Shown: positions 51,773 through 60,986 of the stretch, in pieces
Layout of the letters: each line of letters begins with the position of its first letter
Position numbering within the stretch: position 1 is the first letter of the stretch
Source of the DNA: CAYFLR01 sp964343805
Lineage (GTDB): Bacteria; Bdellovibrionota_B; Oligoflexia; CAYFLR01
Reading direction: 5' to 3'
DNA: 64,000 bases
NCBI GenBank assembly: GCA_964343805.1
Contig: CAYFLR010000010.1
Span: forward strand, 1-64,000
Notes under the pieces: generated by a model
Databases searched by the model: none
The model's input: the letters and a program-made list of their open reading frames with translations, nothing else
What the model was told of the DNA's origin: nothing
Translations under genes and position numbers: made by a program

Positions 51773-53260
51773 TTAACACAAGCCCTTGATAGTTTTACGA
51801 GACTTTAAAATTTCTGCAATTCGATAAGGATTGTTGTTGATTAATAGAACTTCACTTTTTCTAATGTGAAATTTGCCTGCAGCCATCCCTTTTTTCTTGA
51901 TGAGATGCTGTCTTAGGCTTTGATAGACTTCTATTTTACTGTTATTTTTTTGAGAGCTGTGATGGATGGCAAGTAAACAAGCATCGATCTGAATTTCCTG
52001 GGGGGGAGATTTCTTTTTTTCCCCTCTTAAAATAACATGAGCACCTGTACCTTCTACTACATGAAACCACCAATCATTTGAATTGGCGATTTTAAGCATT
52101 TGCTCTGCATCTTTTGCACTTCGAGCCACCCATATTTGGAAGAGGGGATGATGAGAATAACAGAGGTAGGGTTGTCTCCCTGCTGAATCTTTTTTCCTTT
52201 TAGATGGGGAGGAAGAATCATTTGTAAAGTAGTCCTCTGGAAGATTGAGCATCTTTATAAATCTCTGTTGATGTGAAATATCTAGCTCATTGCTAGCATT
52301 TTCGTCCAAGAGAGTCTGTAACTCATCTAACTTTACTCTTTTAGAGGATAAACTCTCCAATTGCTCACGAGCTACCTTGAGCTTTCTTTTAAGGCGTTTG
52401 GCCTGTTGGTATTTATTACTCAAATTTTCTGCAGGGCTTTTGGCGGGATCTAGTTTAATTTCTATGTTGGCGGGGGGATCTTGGGTGTAGTCCTCAAGTA
52501 TGATTCCGGTGGATTTGGCTTTGACGGTGTGAAGATAGGAGGAGAGGAGATCTCCTTCTTTCTGCAATGTTTGATGTTGTTTACCTTTATTAACATCAAC
52601 CAGAAGGTTTTTTTCTAACCTTATTAATTTTTTTTGTTGTTTGGTGATCTCTCTCACCAAGTTGCTTATTTTTTGCCTCTTCTTTAATTGGGATAACCGA
52701 TGTAAATAAGAAGAAAAGGGGTGACGTATCTCAAGGGAAGTCATCTTATCCAATTCAATCTGTCTGAGGGGAAACGGTTTAATATCTGGATTGGCAGTGG
52801 GTTCAAAATGTGTCATTTCTTCTTGCAGAGAAGGGGAGGTGTGAATGATTTTTGATTTTCCATCAGTGAGGTAGAGAGTAGGGCTCTTAGGAAAAAGTGA
52901 AATATAGAGCATCGATACTTCTTCCCGATGAGCAAAAACTAATTTTACAATACGTTCCCCTTTAATAGGTGAAGCTTCAATAAGCCTTTTACCGCAAAGA
53001 GTCTTCCTGAGAAGACTTCCGAGTGCATTAATAGGCTGTTTTGATGGCTTATCTGTATGAATAAACACACAGGGTATGGGTGTTTGTAAATCAATATGAA
53101 GAAAGTAGGTCTGACCCGGCGTATGGATCTGGAAGGCGAAATGAGACTCTTTCACCTGCCAGATTTTTTGAATAGCGCAATTTTTAAGGAACCCCAGCTC
53201 GGAAACAATAGCTTCGATTTCACACCAATTTAGAGGGGCTGCTGGGGTTTGGGCGGCCAT
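51773..53260 (-). CDS. NFACT/RqcH-like ribosome quality control protein
   Basis: 495 residues. RqcH-type proteins bind stalled 50S peptidyl-tRNA and direct alanine tailing. Visible: an NFACT-N beta domain (to about 180, with the LLRKTLCGKRL region), a coiled-coil middle (about 195-320), and the NFACT-R domain with NDWWFHVVEGTGAHVILRG. The usual Asp-Arg pair in the N domain reads Glu102-Arg103 in GERIVKLVF. It is shorter than B. subtilis RqcH (about 570). ATG 53260 or GTG 53263 start inside a hairpin; the upstream gene ends at 53273, so translation may be coupled. Confidence 0.8.
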   Translation of the reverse strand: MAAQTPAAPLNWCEIEAIVSELGFLKNCAIQKIWQVKESHFAFQIHTPGQTYFLHIDLQTPIPCVFIHTDKPSKQPINALGSLLRKTLCGKRLIEASPIKGERIVKLVFAHREEVSMLYISLFPKSPTLYLTDGKSKIIHTSPSLQEEMTHFEPTANPDIKPFPLRQIELDKMTSLEIRHPFSSYLHRLSQLKKRQKISNLVREITKQQKKLIRLEKNLLVDVNKGKQHQTLQKEGDLLSSYLHTVKAKSTGIILEDYTQDPPANIEIKLDPAKSPAENLSNKYQQAKRLKRKLKVAREQLESLSSKRVKLDELQTLLDENASNELDISHQQRFIKMLNLPEDYFTNDSSSPSKRKKDSAGRQPYLCYSHHPLFQIWVARSAKDAEQMLKIANSNDWWFHVVEGTGAHVILRGEKKKSPPQEIQIDACLLAIHHSSQKNNSKIEVYQSLRQHLIKKKGMAAGKFHIRKSEVLLINNNPYRIAEILKSRKTIKGLC

Positions 53261-53273
53261 CACGAGGATGGCC
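53255..53273. promoter_or_regulatory. hairpin over the NFACT-gene start
   Basis: GGCCATC (53255-53261) and GATGGCC (53267-53273) form a perfect 7-bp stem with a 5-base loop. It holds the NFACT start codon in one arm and touches the stop codon of the preceding gene. No ribosome site is visible, so ribosomes ending the upstream gene may be needed to open it. Confidence 0.5.
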
Positions 53274-54550
53274 TAAAAGACAATTCCAAGCTTCCCTCCA
53301 AAGTTCATCATACTATCTGAGATTACTTTTTCATTTGTCGTGTTATTGGGAATCGGGGCACCCATCTCCCGGCTAAGCATTTGAAAATGGAAGTTGACGG
53401 TGAAAAACATAAACTTCACCCCCAATTCAGAAGTGAAGTTGAACCCCTTTCCATGAGCGGTCGGTGCGGCATCCGCTGCTGCAGCATCGGTACCTCCTTC
53501 ATTGGAGCTAATCAATTCAGCGGCTGGCTGTTCTTCTGCAACTACTCCAGGCTGGCTCATGGTGGTCATGAATAGATAGTCAAAACCTAAGCTAATATAA
53601 ATCATATCCATCAGGATCACTTGTTGCTCAATTCCCGCACTCATAGAACCGTATTTCCATGGATCTGTTGTTCCGGTGGTGAACCAGTCCATGGGGGAAA
53701 ACTTTAGAATGGTAGCTGAAAAGAAGTCTTTGGTAAAATAGTCTGCATAGCGAGCCCTAACATCCACCACCATGTGAGTGAGGCTCTCACCACTGTTATT
53801 GGAATTGGTACCAGCAGCTGCCGTTTCATTAAAGCTCACTAGGCCAGCCTGTTGATCGGCAGCGGGGTCAGCTGCAGCAGCGCTTTTTTCATAACTACCA
53901 GTATAAAATTGAAACCCAAATCCCAATATCCCCATAATGGGAGATTTAGGGTCAATAAAGGTGAGAGGGTAGACTTGAGCATCAGCGCCAAAGTTGAGAC
54001 CACCGTACTTATCCGGTACAGCAGCATCTCCTGCACCTTCTGTAGCTCCTTCCTCATTTGCTTTAACGAGACCTGCTTGATCTGCGGGGGCAGCACCCGC
54101 AAGAGGAGCCTCTCCTGCTGTCCTTGTCATCATCAGATAGCGGACGCCAGCTTGAACTGCTATAGCGGGTATACGATTTTTACCCCCGCCACCACCGCCT
54201 CCTGATCCTGAAATGGCACCCTTAATGGCGAGAGCTCTTTTTAGAGCTTTCTTTTTGACCTTTTTGGATTTCTTTTTAATTTTTCCATAGATTTTGGTCT
54301 TCTTAACTTTTCTCACTTTGAGGGTTCCCAGGAGTTTTTTGGGTTCCCCAGTTTTTTTATCTTTACTGTAGATTTTGAGCACATCCTTCTTTTTCACCGA
54401 GTGACCTTTGGGAAACTTGATGGTGAGCTTTTTCCCTTTGACTTTGACCACTTTTCCAATCTCGGTTTCCGCCATTAACGGTTGGCAGAACAGTAAAAGA
54501 AAAGCAGGAATGAAGGGGAGTGATTTTTTTAAGCTTCTTAATACGGTCAT
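53273..54550 (-). CDS. putative outer-membrane barrel with Ala-rich loops
   Basis: 425 residues. Signal peptide (about 1-27, cleavage at LMA). The mature N-terminal part (30-110) is a very basic OB-like beta domain, VVKVKGKKLTIKFPKGHSV and following Lys runs, then a Gly-rich linker (114-123). Alternating strands from about 128 on end in Phe, which fits a beta-barrel targeted by the BAM complex. Three Ala-rich inserts (145-182, 222-256, 332-368) share DQ(Q)AGLVxxNE-type sequence in the first two and a weaker relative in the third. Overlap with the NFACT start hairpin suggests co-translation. No known family. Confidence 0.72.
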   Translation of the reverse strand: MTVLRSLKKSLPFIPAFLLLFCQPLMAETEIGKVVKVKGKKLTIKFPKGHSVKKKDVLKIYSKDKKTGEPKKLLGTLKVRKVKKTKIYGKIKKKSKKVKKKALKRALAIKGAISGSGGGGGGGKNRIPAIAVQAGVRYLMMTRTAGEAPLAGAAPADQAGLVKANEEGATEGAGDAAVPDKYGGLNFGADAQVYPLTFIDPKSPIMGILGFGFQFYTGSYEKSAAAADPAADQQAGLVSFNETAAAGTNSNNSGESLTHMVVDVRARYADYFTKDFFSATILKFSPMDWFTTGTTDPWKYGSMSAGIEQQVILMDMIYISLGFDYLFMTTMSQPGVVAEEQPAAELISSNEGGTDAAAADAAPTAHGKGFNFTSELGVKFMFFTVNFHFQMLSREMGAPIPNNTTNEKVISDSMMNFGGKLGIVF

Positions 54551-54801
54551 ACTGGTATTCTCCTCAAAGTGGGAAGGACGTGATAGGCCTAATGGAAAGG
54601 CTTCTGGTCCTTAGAAAATACAAAAACCCATTATTTTTTAGTAATATATTTTGATAATATATCCCTTTTATTGAATAGTTACAATAAAAATATCCCTTTA
54701 CAATCTTATTTGCATTTGATTTCTTGCCTAAAGGATTATATGCAAGTATTGCTAAATAACACTCAAAGGGAGTGATATATAATGGATGGAGGGAGATGTT
54801 A

Positions 54802-56004
54802 ATGAATGAAACTCAAAAAATAATCAAGACGACTGAACAATTTGGTGCCCACAACTATCATCCTCTGCCTGTTGTGATCTCTGAGGGGGAAGGTGTTTAT
54901 GTAAAAGATGTAGAGGGTAAAAAATACCTAGACTTTCTATCGGCCTATTCAGCAGTGAATCAAGGGCATCGGCATCCAAAAATTATTAAAGCTTTAGTAG
55001 ATCAAGCAAACAAGCTGACCCTTACCTCCCGGGCTTTTCATCATGATATTATGGGTGAATATTTAGAGAAACTTTGTAAATATACCGGATTTGAAATGGC
55101 TCTTCCCATGAATACCGGTGCTGAAGCAGTAGAAACGGCTATGAAGTTAGCTCGTAGATGGGGACATCAGAAAAAAGGGATTGAAGATGGCCAACAAGAG
55201 ATCATCGTTTGTACAGAAAACTTTCATGGTCGAACTATCACTATTATTTCTGCTTCTACCGACCCCGATTGCCGTGAAGGATTTGGTCCTTTTACACCAG
55301 GCTTAAATGTGATTCCCTTTAATGATATAGAAGCTTTGAAAACCGCTATTAACCCCAATACTTGTGCCTTTCTAGTTGAACCTATTCAAGGTGAAGCCGG
55401 AGTGAATGTTCCTGATGAAGGTTACTTGAAATTAGTGAGAGAAGTTTGTACCGATCAAAATATCCTATTTATTGCTGATGAAATTCAAACTGGATTTTGC
55501 CGAACCGGATCTAAGTTTGCAGTTGGTTTGGAGAATGTAAAACCTGATGTAATGTGCTTAGGAAAAGCTTTGGGCGGAGGAGTATTTCCTATCTCAGCAG
55601 TAGTTGCTGACACAGCGGTCATGGAAGTTTTTACTCCCGGTTCTCATGGCAGTACCTTTGGTGGTAACCCCATTGCCTGCGCTGTGGGGATGGCAGCACT
55701 AGAAGTTCTGGATGAAGAGGGATTAGAGCAAAAAGCCAACGAATTAGGTCAGATGTTCAGGGCCAAACTTAGAGAAGTGAAGTGTGATAAATTGAAAAAA
55801 GTGCGTGGAAAAGGTCTTCTCAATGCCGCAGTTTTTGAAGATGGTTTTGAAGCTTGGGAGACCTGCATGGCTCTGAAGGAGAAAGGTTTATTGGCCAAGC
55901 AAACTCATGGCAATATCATTCGTTTTGCTCCTCCATTAGTGATTTCTCAAGCTGAGTTAGAAGAGGGATTGGCTATCGTCAAAGACGTCTTTGAATCCAT
56001 CTGA
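54802..56004 (+). CDS. rocD: ornithine aminotransferase
   Basis: 400 residues. A class III PLP aminotransferase that converts ornithine to glutamate semialdehyde in arginine/proline metabolism. The N-terminal FGAHNYHPLPVVISEGEGVY and DFLSAYSAVNQGHRHPKI are typical of RocD rather than ArgD; EPIQGEAGVNVPDEGYL, DEIQTGFCRTG and Lys255 in LGKALGGG are the PLP site. ATG 54802 with GGAGGGAG six bases upstream is preferred over the longer start at 54772. A tandem hairpin repeat follows. Confidence 0.93.
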   Translation: MNETQKIIKTTEQFGAHNYHPLPVVISEGEGVYVKDVEGKKYLDFLSAYSAVNQGHRHPKIIKALVDQANKLTLTSRAFHHDIMGEYLEKLCKYTGFEMALPMNTGAEAVETAMKLARRWGHQKKGIEDGQQEIIVCTENFHGRTITIISASTDPDCREGFGPFTPGLNVIPFNDIEALKTAINPNTCAFLVEPIQGEAGVNVPDEGYLKLVREVCTDQNILFIADEIQTGFCRTGSKFAVGLENVKPDVMCLGKALGGGVFPISAVVADTAVMEVFTPGSHGSTFGGNPIACAVGMAALEVLDEEGLEQKANELGQMFRAKLREVKCDKLKKVRGKGLLNAAVFEDGFEAWETCMALKEKGLLAKQTHGNIIRFAPPLVISQAELEEGLAIVKDVFESI

Positions 56005-56011
56005 TTTGGCG

Positions 56012-56317
56012 TCCATAAACTCCCATTTGCTGCGTTGACTGCGCAAATCACTTCAGGTCCGTACTTACCGTACTGTCCCTTCGTGATTATCTCGTCGCCT
56101 TGCAAATGGGCAGTTTCTGTTAGCCAAATCCTTTCTATTGGGATATTCATAAACGCTCATTTGCCACGTTGACTTAGCCTACCATTTAGCGTCCGTACTT
56201 GTAGTACTGTCCGCTCTCATGGTAGTCTCGTCGCCTTGCAAATGGGCAGTTACTGTTAGCCAAATATTTTCCAATAGGTTATTCATAAACGGTCATTTGC
56301 TGTGTTGGCTTCGCAAA
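56012..56317. repeat. tandem hairpin repeat, 2.3 copies of about 135 bp
   Basis: Units start TCCATAAAC/TTCATAAAC at 56012, 56146 and 56282 (periods 134 and 136); the third is cut short at the mscS stop. Full units have outer arms (C)CATTTGC and GCAAATGG at 56022-56030/56102-56110 and 56156-56164/56238-56246. The inner stems differ between copies but stay paired: AATCAC/GTGATT in copy 1, CTACCAT/ATGGTAG in copy 2, around a GTAC-rich centre. This is a structured element. It lies between convergent rocD and mscS and could terminate both transcripts. Confidence 0.85.
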
Positions 56318-58837
56318 TTATTGAGGGTTTTTTAAGTGCACATCTCGTTGAGGAAAGGGGATGGTGATTCCCTTTTCTTTTAACTTCCTATCAATTTCAT
56401 GCATGATTTTGTTTTTGATTTCAAATCGGAGGGTCGGTTGGTCTGTCCAGAATCTTACCTCGAAATTGAGAGAGCTATCGCCAAATTCTGTAAGTCGAAC
56501 GACGGGAGAGGGATCAGGTAATACATGTTCGGTCTTTTGAGCCACATCTATCAAAATCGATTCCATCTGTTTGGTGTCTGAACCATAAGCCACGCCCACT
56601 TGGCATGCGAGCATGATAATTTTATCAGATAATGTCCAGTTAATGAGTTTATTTGAGATAATATCTGAGTTGGGAATAACAATGGATGAATTCTGTACAG
56701 TGTTTACGGTGGTGCTGCGTGGTCCAATATTTGTCACGGTGGAAAACTGTCCATCCACTTCTATGATATCCCCCACTCTAATGGGTTTTTCAAAAAGTAA
56801 TATGATTCCGGATATAAAGTTGTTGACGATGGTTTGAAGACCAAAACCGATACCAACGCCCAATGCACCAGCGATGATTACCAGATTTTTATAGGTCACT
56901 CCTAGTATGTGAGCAAAAAGAAGTGTCCCTATGAAGATAGTTCCATATCGTAAAACAGTGTAGAAATTACCGTGTGAAGAGCTCTCTATTTGGAGTGTAT
57001 GAAACAGGAATCCCTTCGCTACCAGTACTAAAAAGTGGTAAATCAAAAGGCAGGTGAAGTAACTGATGATGAGTTGGAAAATTTGCAGAATTTGGAGCTG
57101 ATAGGTTCCAATTTGAAGTAGAGTGAGGGTCCAAATATCTTCCACCAGAAAGAATTGATGCAGCCAAGGTTTTAAAATAAATAAAATGAGTCCTAGAACC
57201 ATAAGGGTGGACATGAAATTCATACAGATGAGTAGAATCCTCTTAATTTGACGCATGATAGGGCGAGAAGAGGTCTGTCCGGAAAAAACCTTTTCTAGCC
57301 AATTAATGACCTCTCTGGCCAAGGTATAGATCAATGAGGCATTTACAAGGCTGGTGAAATTAACAGTCAAAATTCCTTGAATGGTTTTGCTGAGATTATA
57401 AAAGCCTACGCCTTGAAGAATGAGCATCAGGAAAATGGCCAGTAATATTGAAACGAAGACAAACTTGGCTGTATAGAAGAGGAGATAGGTCTTTTTTTCC
57501 TCTTTTGAAAGCAGGGATTTTAAATCTAATTGCCAAAGCAGGATCATGGCAAAATAGATCATACAGGTGTAGGCCAGATACGCGATAGTCTGGCTGAGAG
57601 TATTGGCATAACCTAAATAATAATCTGGAACTTTAAAGACTATGATAATGGAAATGGCGGTCAGTATTTGCTTGGTCTTGGTACCCAAGAGTGCGGCTTG
57701 ATGTTGGGAAAATGAAAAAAAGTGTGAATAGTTTTTTTCAAAGACTAAAGAAATGAGTGTCATGCCAATCTTCCAGGCAAAAAGTGAGATGAAAAATCCT
57801 AAAAGGGTAATGAGGATAATTCGAGACTGATCTTGGAATAGCATTAAATAAAGGGTGGTTATAAGACTCATAAAAATGAGAACCCAAGAGATCAATCGGT
57901 GTTTAAGGACACTGTAAAACAAAGCTGATAATAACCACTTTGCCTCTCCCTGGGATTTTTCTATGTACTTTTTAGCATAGACCTCCGACTTCCACATACT
58001 AAAGCCAATTAAGAACAAAATGGCTATGGATACAAAAACAAAGAGTGAGAGTTGCTCGCTGCTATCTCGGCTTTGAATATGACGTCTAAAAATATATTTG
58101 ACGGATTCATTTGCATGAGTCAGGTCTTTGGTGATTTTTTGAATAAGAGTCGATGAAAAAAGGCTCCTCTCATGGTTTCGGTTAAGGATGGTAAAGGATG
58201 AGTGTCCTGTGATGCTTTTGCGTAATAGTTGATTCCATGAAATAAGATCTTTTTGGAAGAGGCGAATGGCCTCAATAGATTTTTCCAAGCCACCAATCGT
58301 CTTCTTTAATTGAATGACCTGCTTTTGATATCTGTTAAGAACCTTCTGATCCTTGCTGAAAGAATTTGCTTTTGCCGCGGATTGAAGTGATATGAGGTTA
58401 ACCTGTGAGACTTGGTAGAGTTCCTCTGCGGTTTGTAACTGTTTTACTGCGTTCTTTTCCCAAGAGTAGGTATGTTGGATCACCTCTTTGATGTCCTGTT
58501 GTCCTTTTTGGAGGTCTTTAAAATCCAAGCTATTGGTGACTGCAGAAGATACCAATTTAGCAAAGGAGAGTTTATAGGTTAAAATCTCCGAGTTGATGGA
58601 CACCATATCGTTATTGAAATCAGAGAATTCTCCGAGCTCTTCTTCCAGTTGCTGGGTGAGAGCAAGCAGAGTTTGCTTGGTTTCGTTGGCTAAAAGCAAA
58701 GAGCTATTTATTAGTAAAAAGAAACCAGCGAAAAGGGAAAAAAGAGTAATTATAAAGTGGGATTTTAAAAAGAAATTAATCCTGAGGGGATTGATTGTCT
58801 TCGTCTTCACCATATTCATGCTCAAACAGCCCATCAT
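56318..58837 (-). CDS. large MscS-family mechanosensitive channel
   Basis: 839 residues. A signal-like N-terminal helix (about 28-50), a periplasmic coiled-coil region (about 55-250), then about ten membrane helices, ending in the MscS pore helix GALGVGIGFGLQTIVNNF and the beta domain with FEKPIRVGDIIEVDG. This is the MscK/YbdG-like long form that opens under osmotic downshock. ATG 58837 is chosen because AGGAGG lies nine bases upstream; this start lies inside the CxxC gene, giving a 62-bp overlap. Confidence 0.9.
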   Translation of the reverse strand: MMGCLSMNMVKTKTINPLRINFFLKSHFIITLFSLFAGFFLLINSSLLLANETKQTLLALTQQLEEELGEFSDFNNDMVSINSEILTYKLSFAKLVSSAVTNSLDFKDLQKGQQDIKEVIQHTYSWEKNAVKQLQTAEELYQVSQVNLISLQSAAKANSFSKDQKVLNRYQKQVIQLKKTIGGLEKSIEAIRLFQKDLISWNQLLRKSITGHSSFTILNRNHERSLFSSTLIQKITKDLTHANESVKYIFRRHIQSRDSSEQLSLFVFVSIAILFLIGFSMWKSEVYAKKYIEKSQGEAKWLLSALFYSVLKHRLISWVLIFMSLITTLYLMLFQDQSRIILITLLGFFISLFAWKIGMTLISLVFEKNYSHFFSFSQHQAALLGTKTKQILTAISIIIVFKVPDYYLGYANTLSQTIAYLAYTCMIYFAMILLWQLDLKSLLSKEEKKTYLLFYTAKFVFVSILLAIFLMLILQGVGFYNLSKTIQGILTVNFTSLVNASLIYTLAREVINWLEKVFSGQTSSRPIMRQIKRILLICMNFMSTLMVLGLILFILKPWLHQFFLVEDIWTLTLLQIGTYQLQILQIFQLIISYFTCLLIYHFLVLVAKGFLFHTLQIESSSHGNFYTVLRYGTIFIGTLLFAHILGVTYKNLVIIAGALGVGIGFGLQTIVNNFISGIILLFEKPIRVGDIIEVDGQFSTVTNIGPRSTTVNTVQNSSIVIPNSDIISNKLINWTLSDKIIMLACQVGVAYGSDTKQMESILIDVAQKTEHVLPDPSPVVRLTEFGDSSLNFEVRFWTDQPTLRFEIKNKIMHEIDRKLKEKGITIPFPQRDVHLKNPQ

Positions 58838-59096
58838 TATTTTCTTCCTCCTGATCTTCTACAAGGTAGTCTGAAGTAGCGGGATAGTCTGCTTCGTTAT
58901 CGGTGTTATGAAGCGCAGAGGCGGGATCATGCATGTCAACGGGTTGCACTTGGTCTTTGATGGATTCTTGGCAGTTTTCACAAAGTTCTTCTTCGATATT
59001 TGCAAAAATATCTAGCCATTCTTCCTCTTCGTCGGCCAATCCGTCAAGCATTTCATTCAAATCATATTCTTCATTACATATAGGACAATCGTTCAT
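58776..59096 (-). CDS. small acidic CxxC protein
   Basis: 106 residues. CPIC near the N terminus and CENC about 35 residues later form a likely zinc-ribbon or rubredoxin-like knuckle; the rest is very acidic (Asp/Glu) and low-complexity. ATG 59096 with GGTGGGA upstream is preferred over TTG 59111. The gene encloses the mscS start, so translation is coupled. The function is unknown. Confidence 0.7.
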   Translation of the reverse strand: MNDCPICNEEYDLNEMLDGLADEEEEWLDIFANIEEELCENCQESIKDQVQPVDMHDPASALHNTDNEADYPATSDYLVEDQEEENNDGLFEHEYGEDEDNQSPQD

Positions 59097-59159
59097 TAGT
59101 AATCCCACCAAATAGATTTACGGCGCAAACTTTATATCTTGATGAAGGAAGAAGGTCAA

Positions 59160-60986
59160 TTAAAAGCTAGTGTTCATGAGCTCTTTTTTCTTAAGGAAGG
59201 TCTCAATTTCTTCCAAAGTGGCCTCCGTAGCAAAAGAGTAATAGTTAAAAAGACGCACTATATCATATGCATTTCCTAGTCTAATAAGTGATGACCAGGT
59301 GAGATAGGTGAGATGTTCAGAAAACTTGGATCTTTCTAGAGATGAGACACTGCTCATATTGATCAAAGTTGAGAGACACTTTCTCATGACCCCGAGGTGG
59401 GCAGTCGAATTAGCCTCAATTTCTTTTTTACAGGAGCTAGAAGCTGACAGAGATCCCTTTATCCGGTCTAAGATTTCTTGATTGTAGTAGAAACGCATGA
59501 GATCAAGGTAATCTTCTGCAGGAACGTCGCGAAATACATCCACATCATTGGCATCAATTATAAAAGCTAGTTCTCCTTGGATGTAATCAAGAACTTCTTT
59601 ACGTTTTAGGGATAGAGAGTCATCATTCTCAGTATAGAGAGTGATTTTTTCCGTAATTTGAGCTGCTAATTTATCACGGCTAAAGGAGCTATAAATGGTT
59701 TCTTTTTCTTTAGTAACGGCAAAAGGATTGGCAATATAGAGTTGGCTAAAGAGGTTTTGATCTTTTTGTTTTTGTCTCTGCTTTAAAACTAGGTAGTCAA
59801 GGGTGTTCCAAGTTATGTTTTCAATGGCTCTATAATGGGTTGTTAAATAATGCTCTAAGTAAGTGTCAATGGGCGAGGTTATAAGTGGTGAATCTCCTTT
59901 GTATTCATCCAGAAAGTTAACCATGGTATGGTCTATAATATCTGCGAGATAATCCTTGGTGAGATTGAGTTTATCAACCATTCCTTCTTGAGCGACCCCA
60001 GATTTAAACATGGCAATAGATTTTCCGGTGGTAGAGGTTGTGATGGCCACATTTTCTATATCACTGAGGGATAAAAAGAGACCGGAGTAACAGGAAGATA
60101 TATTGGCTAATACTTTGGCATGTTGCCCAATTTTTTCAAACTTTTGAGTGAGATATGCTGAGTCCAAAAAACCACCTAAAGAGGAAGAGAGAACTCTCAC
60201 GGCGGGACGACTTTCAAGTCCATGACCTAGCAGATAGAAATAAACTGTATATCCGTCATTCTGACTTACTTTTGCTAGAACGCTATCAAATATAGTGTTC
60301 AGATCTACCAGATCACTCTTGTATTTCACAATGGGAATGGATGATTTATGAGTTACGTTGTTATAGGAGAAAACGTTGGATGAGTAGTTTCTACGCTGTA
60401 ATACCCCCTCGTCAAAAGAGGTGGAAATGGCCTCATCATAAATATCATAAAGTCGTTTCACCCATTGGGTATCAACAGCACCAGGAGTTTTCCAGGTGCT
60501 GAGTGCGGTAGTGAAATCGCTGATAAGCTCCTGGCTAATATCCATTTTTGGTACTTCAAAAGAGAAATAGTACTGTTGGCCGTTAGAGATATTGTAACTG
60601 TCTGGTGAAGAATCTGTCCCGTCAGTATAGGCAAAGTAGACGTTGTCGGGGTTATAATTAAATTTGTATATACTGGTATACCATAGACCTAAACCAAACT
60701 GGTAGAATCTAGGGAAATTGTGGGTGAAGTCATTTTGACTGGAAAAGGAAGCCGGTCCTCCTCCTGATACTATGATCACAATCCTTTTTTTATCAGTAGG
60801 GCTGGGAAGAGTTTTTTGCGGAAGTTGTTCTTGGTTGAAGTCGGTATCTCCAATATGAGGAGAATCTGTGACTCCTTCATTAGGTTCAGAATCATTGTTG
60901 TTGGAAGTGTCTTTGTCTTCCTGTTCACAATGAAATAAAAAAAGCGAAAGAAACAGAATCGAAAGAGCAATTTTTAATTTTGACAT
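59160..60986 (-). CDS. legumain-like (clan CD) cysteine peptidase lipoprotein
   Basis: 608 residues. Leader ends at LFHC (Cys 20), then an Asp/Asn/Glu linker (to about 65). The catalytic domain starts IVIIVSGGGPASFS (69-82) and continues with NVYFAYTDG, YFYLLGHG (His255) and LANISSCYSG (Cys299), the His-Gly and Cys motifs of clan CD peptidases (legumain C13, caspase). The C-terminal 270 residues are helical and unassigned. It is probably exposed in the periplasm or on the surface. It overlaps the upstream gene by 13 bp with no ribosome site of its own, so the two are translated together. Confidence 0.8.
   Translation of the reverse strand: MSKLKIALSILFLSLFLFHCEQEDKDTSNNNDSEPNEGVTDSPHIGDTDFNQEQLPQKTLPSPTDKKRIVIIVSGGGPASFSSQNDFTHNFPRFYQFGLGLWYTSIYKFNYNPDNVYFAYTDGTDSSPDSYNISNGQQYYFSFEVPKMDISQELISDFTTALSTWKTPGAVDTQWVKRLYDIYDEAISTSFDEGVLQRRNYSSNVFSYNNVTHKSSIPIVKYKSDLVDLNTIFDSVLAKVSQNDGYTVYFYLLGHGLESRPAVRVLSSSLGGFLDSAYLTQKFEKIGQHAKVLANISSCYSGLFLSLSDIENVAITTSTTGKSIAMFKSGVAQEGMVDKLNLTKDYLADIIDHTMVNFLDEYKGDSPLITSPIDTYLEHYLTTHYRAIENITWNTLDYLVLKQRQKQKDQNLFSQLYIANPFAVTKEKETIYSSFSRDKLAAQITEKITLYTENDDSLSLKRKEVLDYIQGELAFIIDANDVDVFRDVPAEDYLDLMRFYYNQEILDRIKGSLSASSSCKKEIEANSTAHLGVMRKCLSTLINMSSVSSLERSKFSEHLTYLTWSSLIRLGNAYDIVRLFNYYSFATEATLEEIETFLKKKELMNTSF

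Noticed and set aside
56012..56317. Insertion sequence or integron
   Set aside because: No transposase or integrase frame; only short hairpin units are present.
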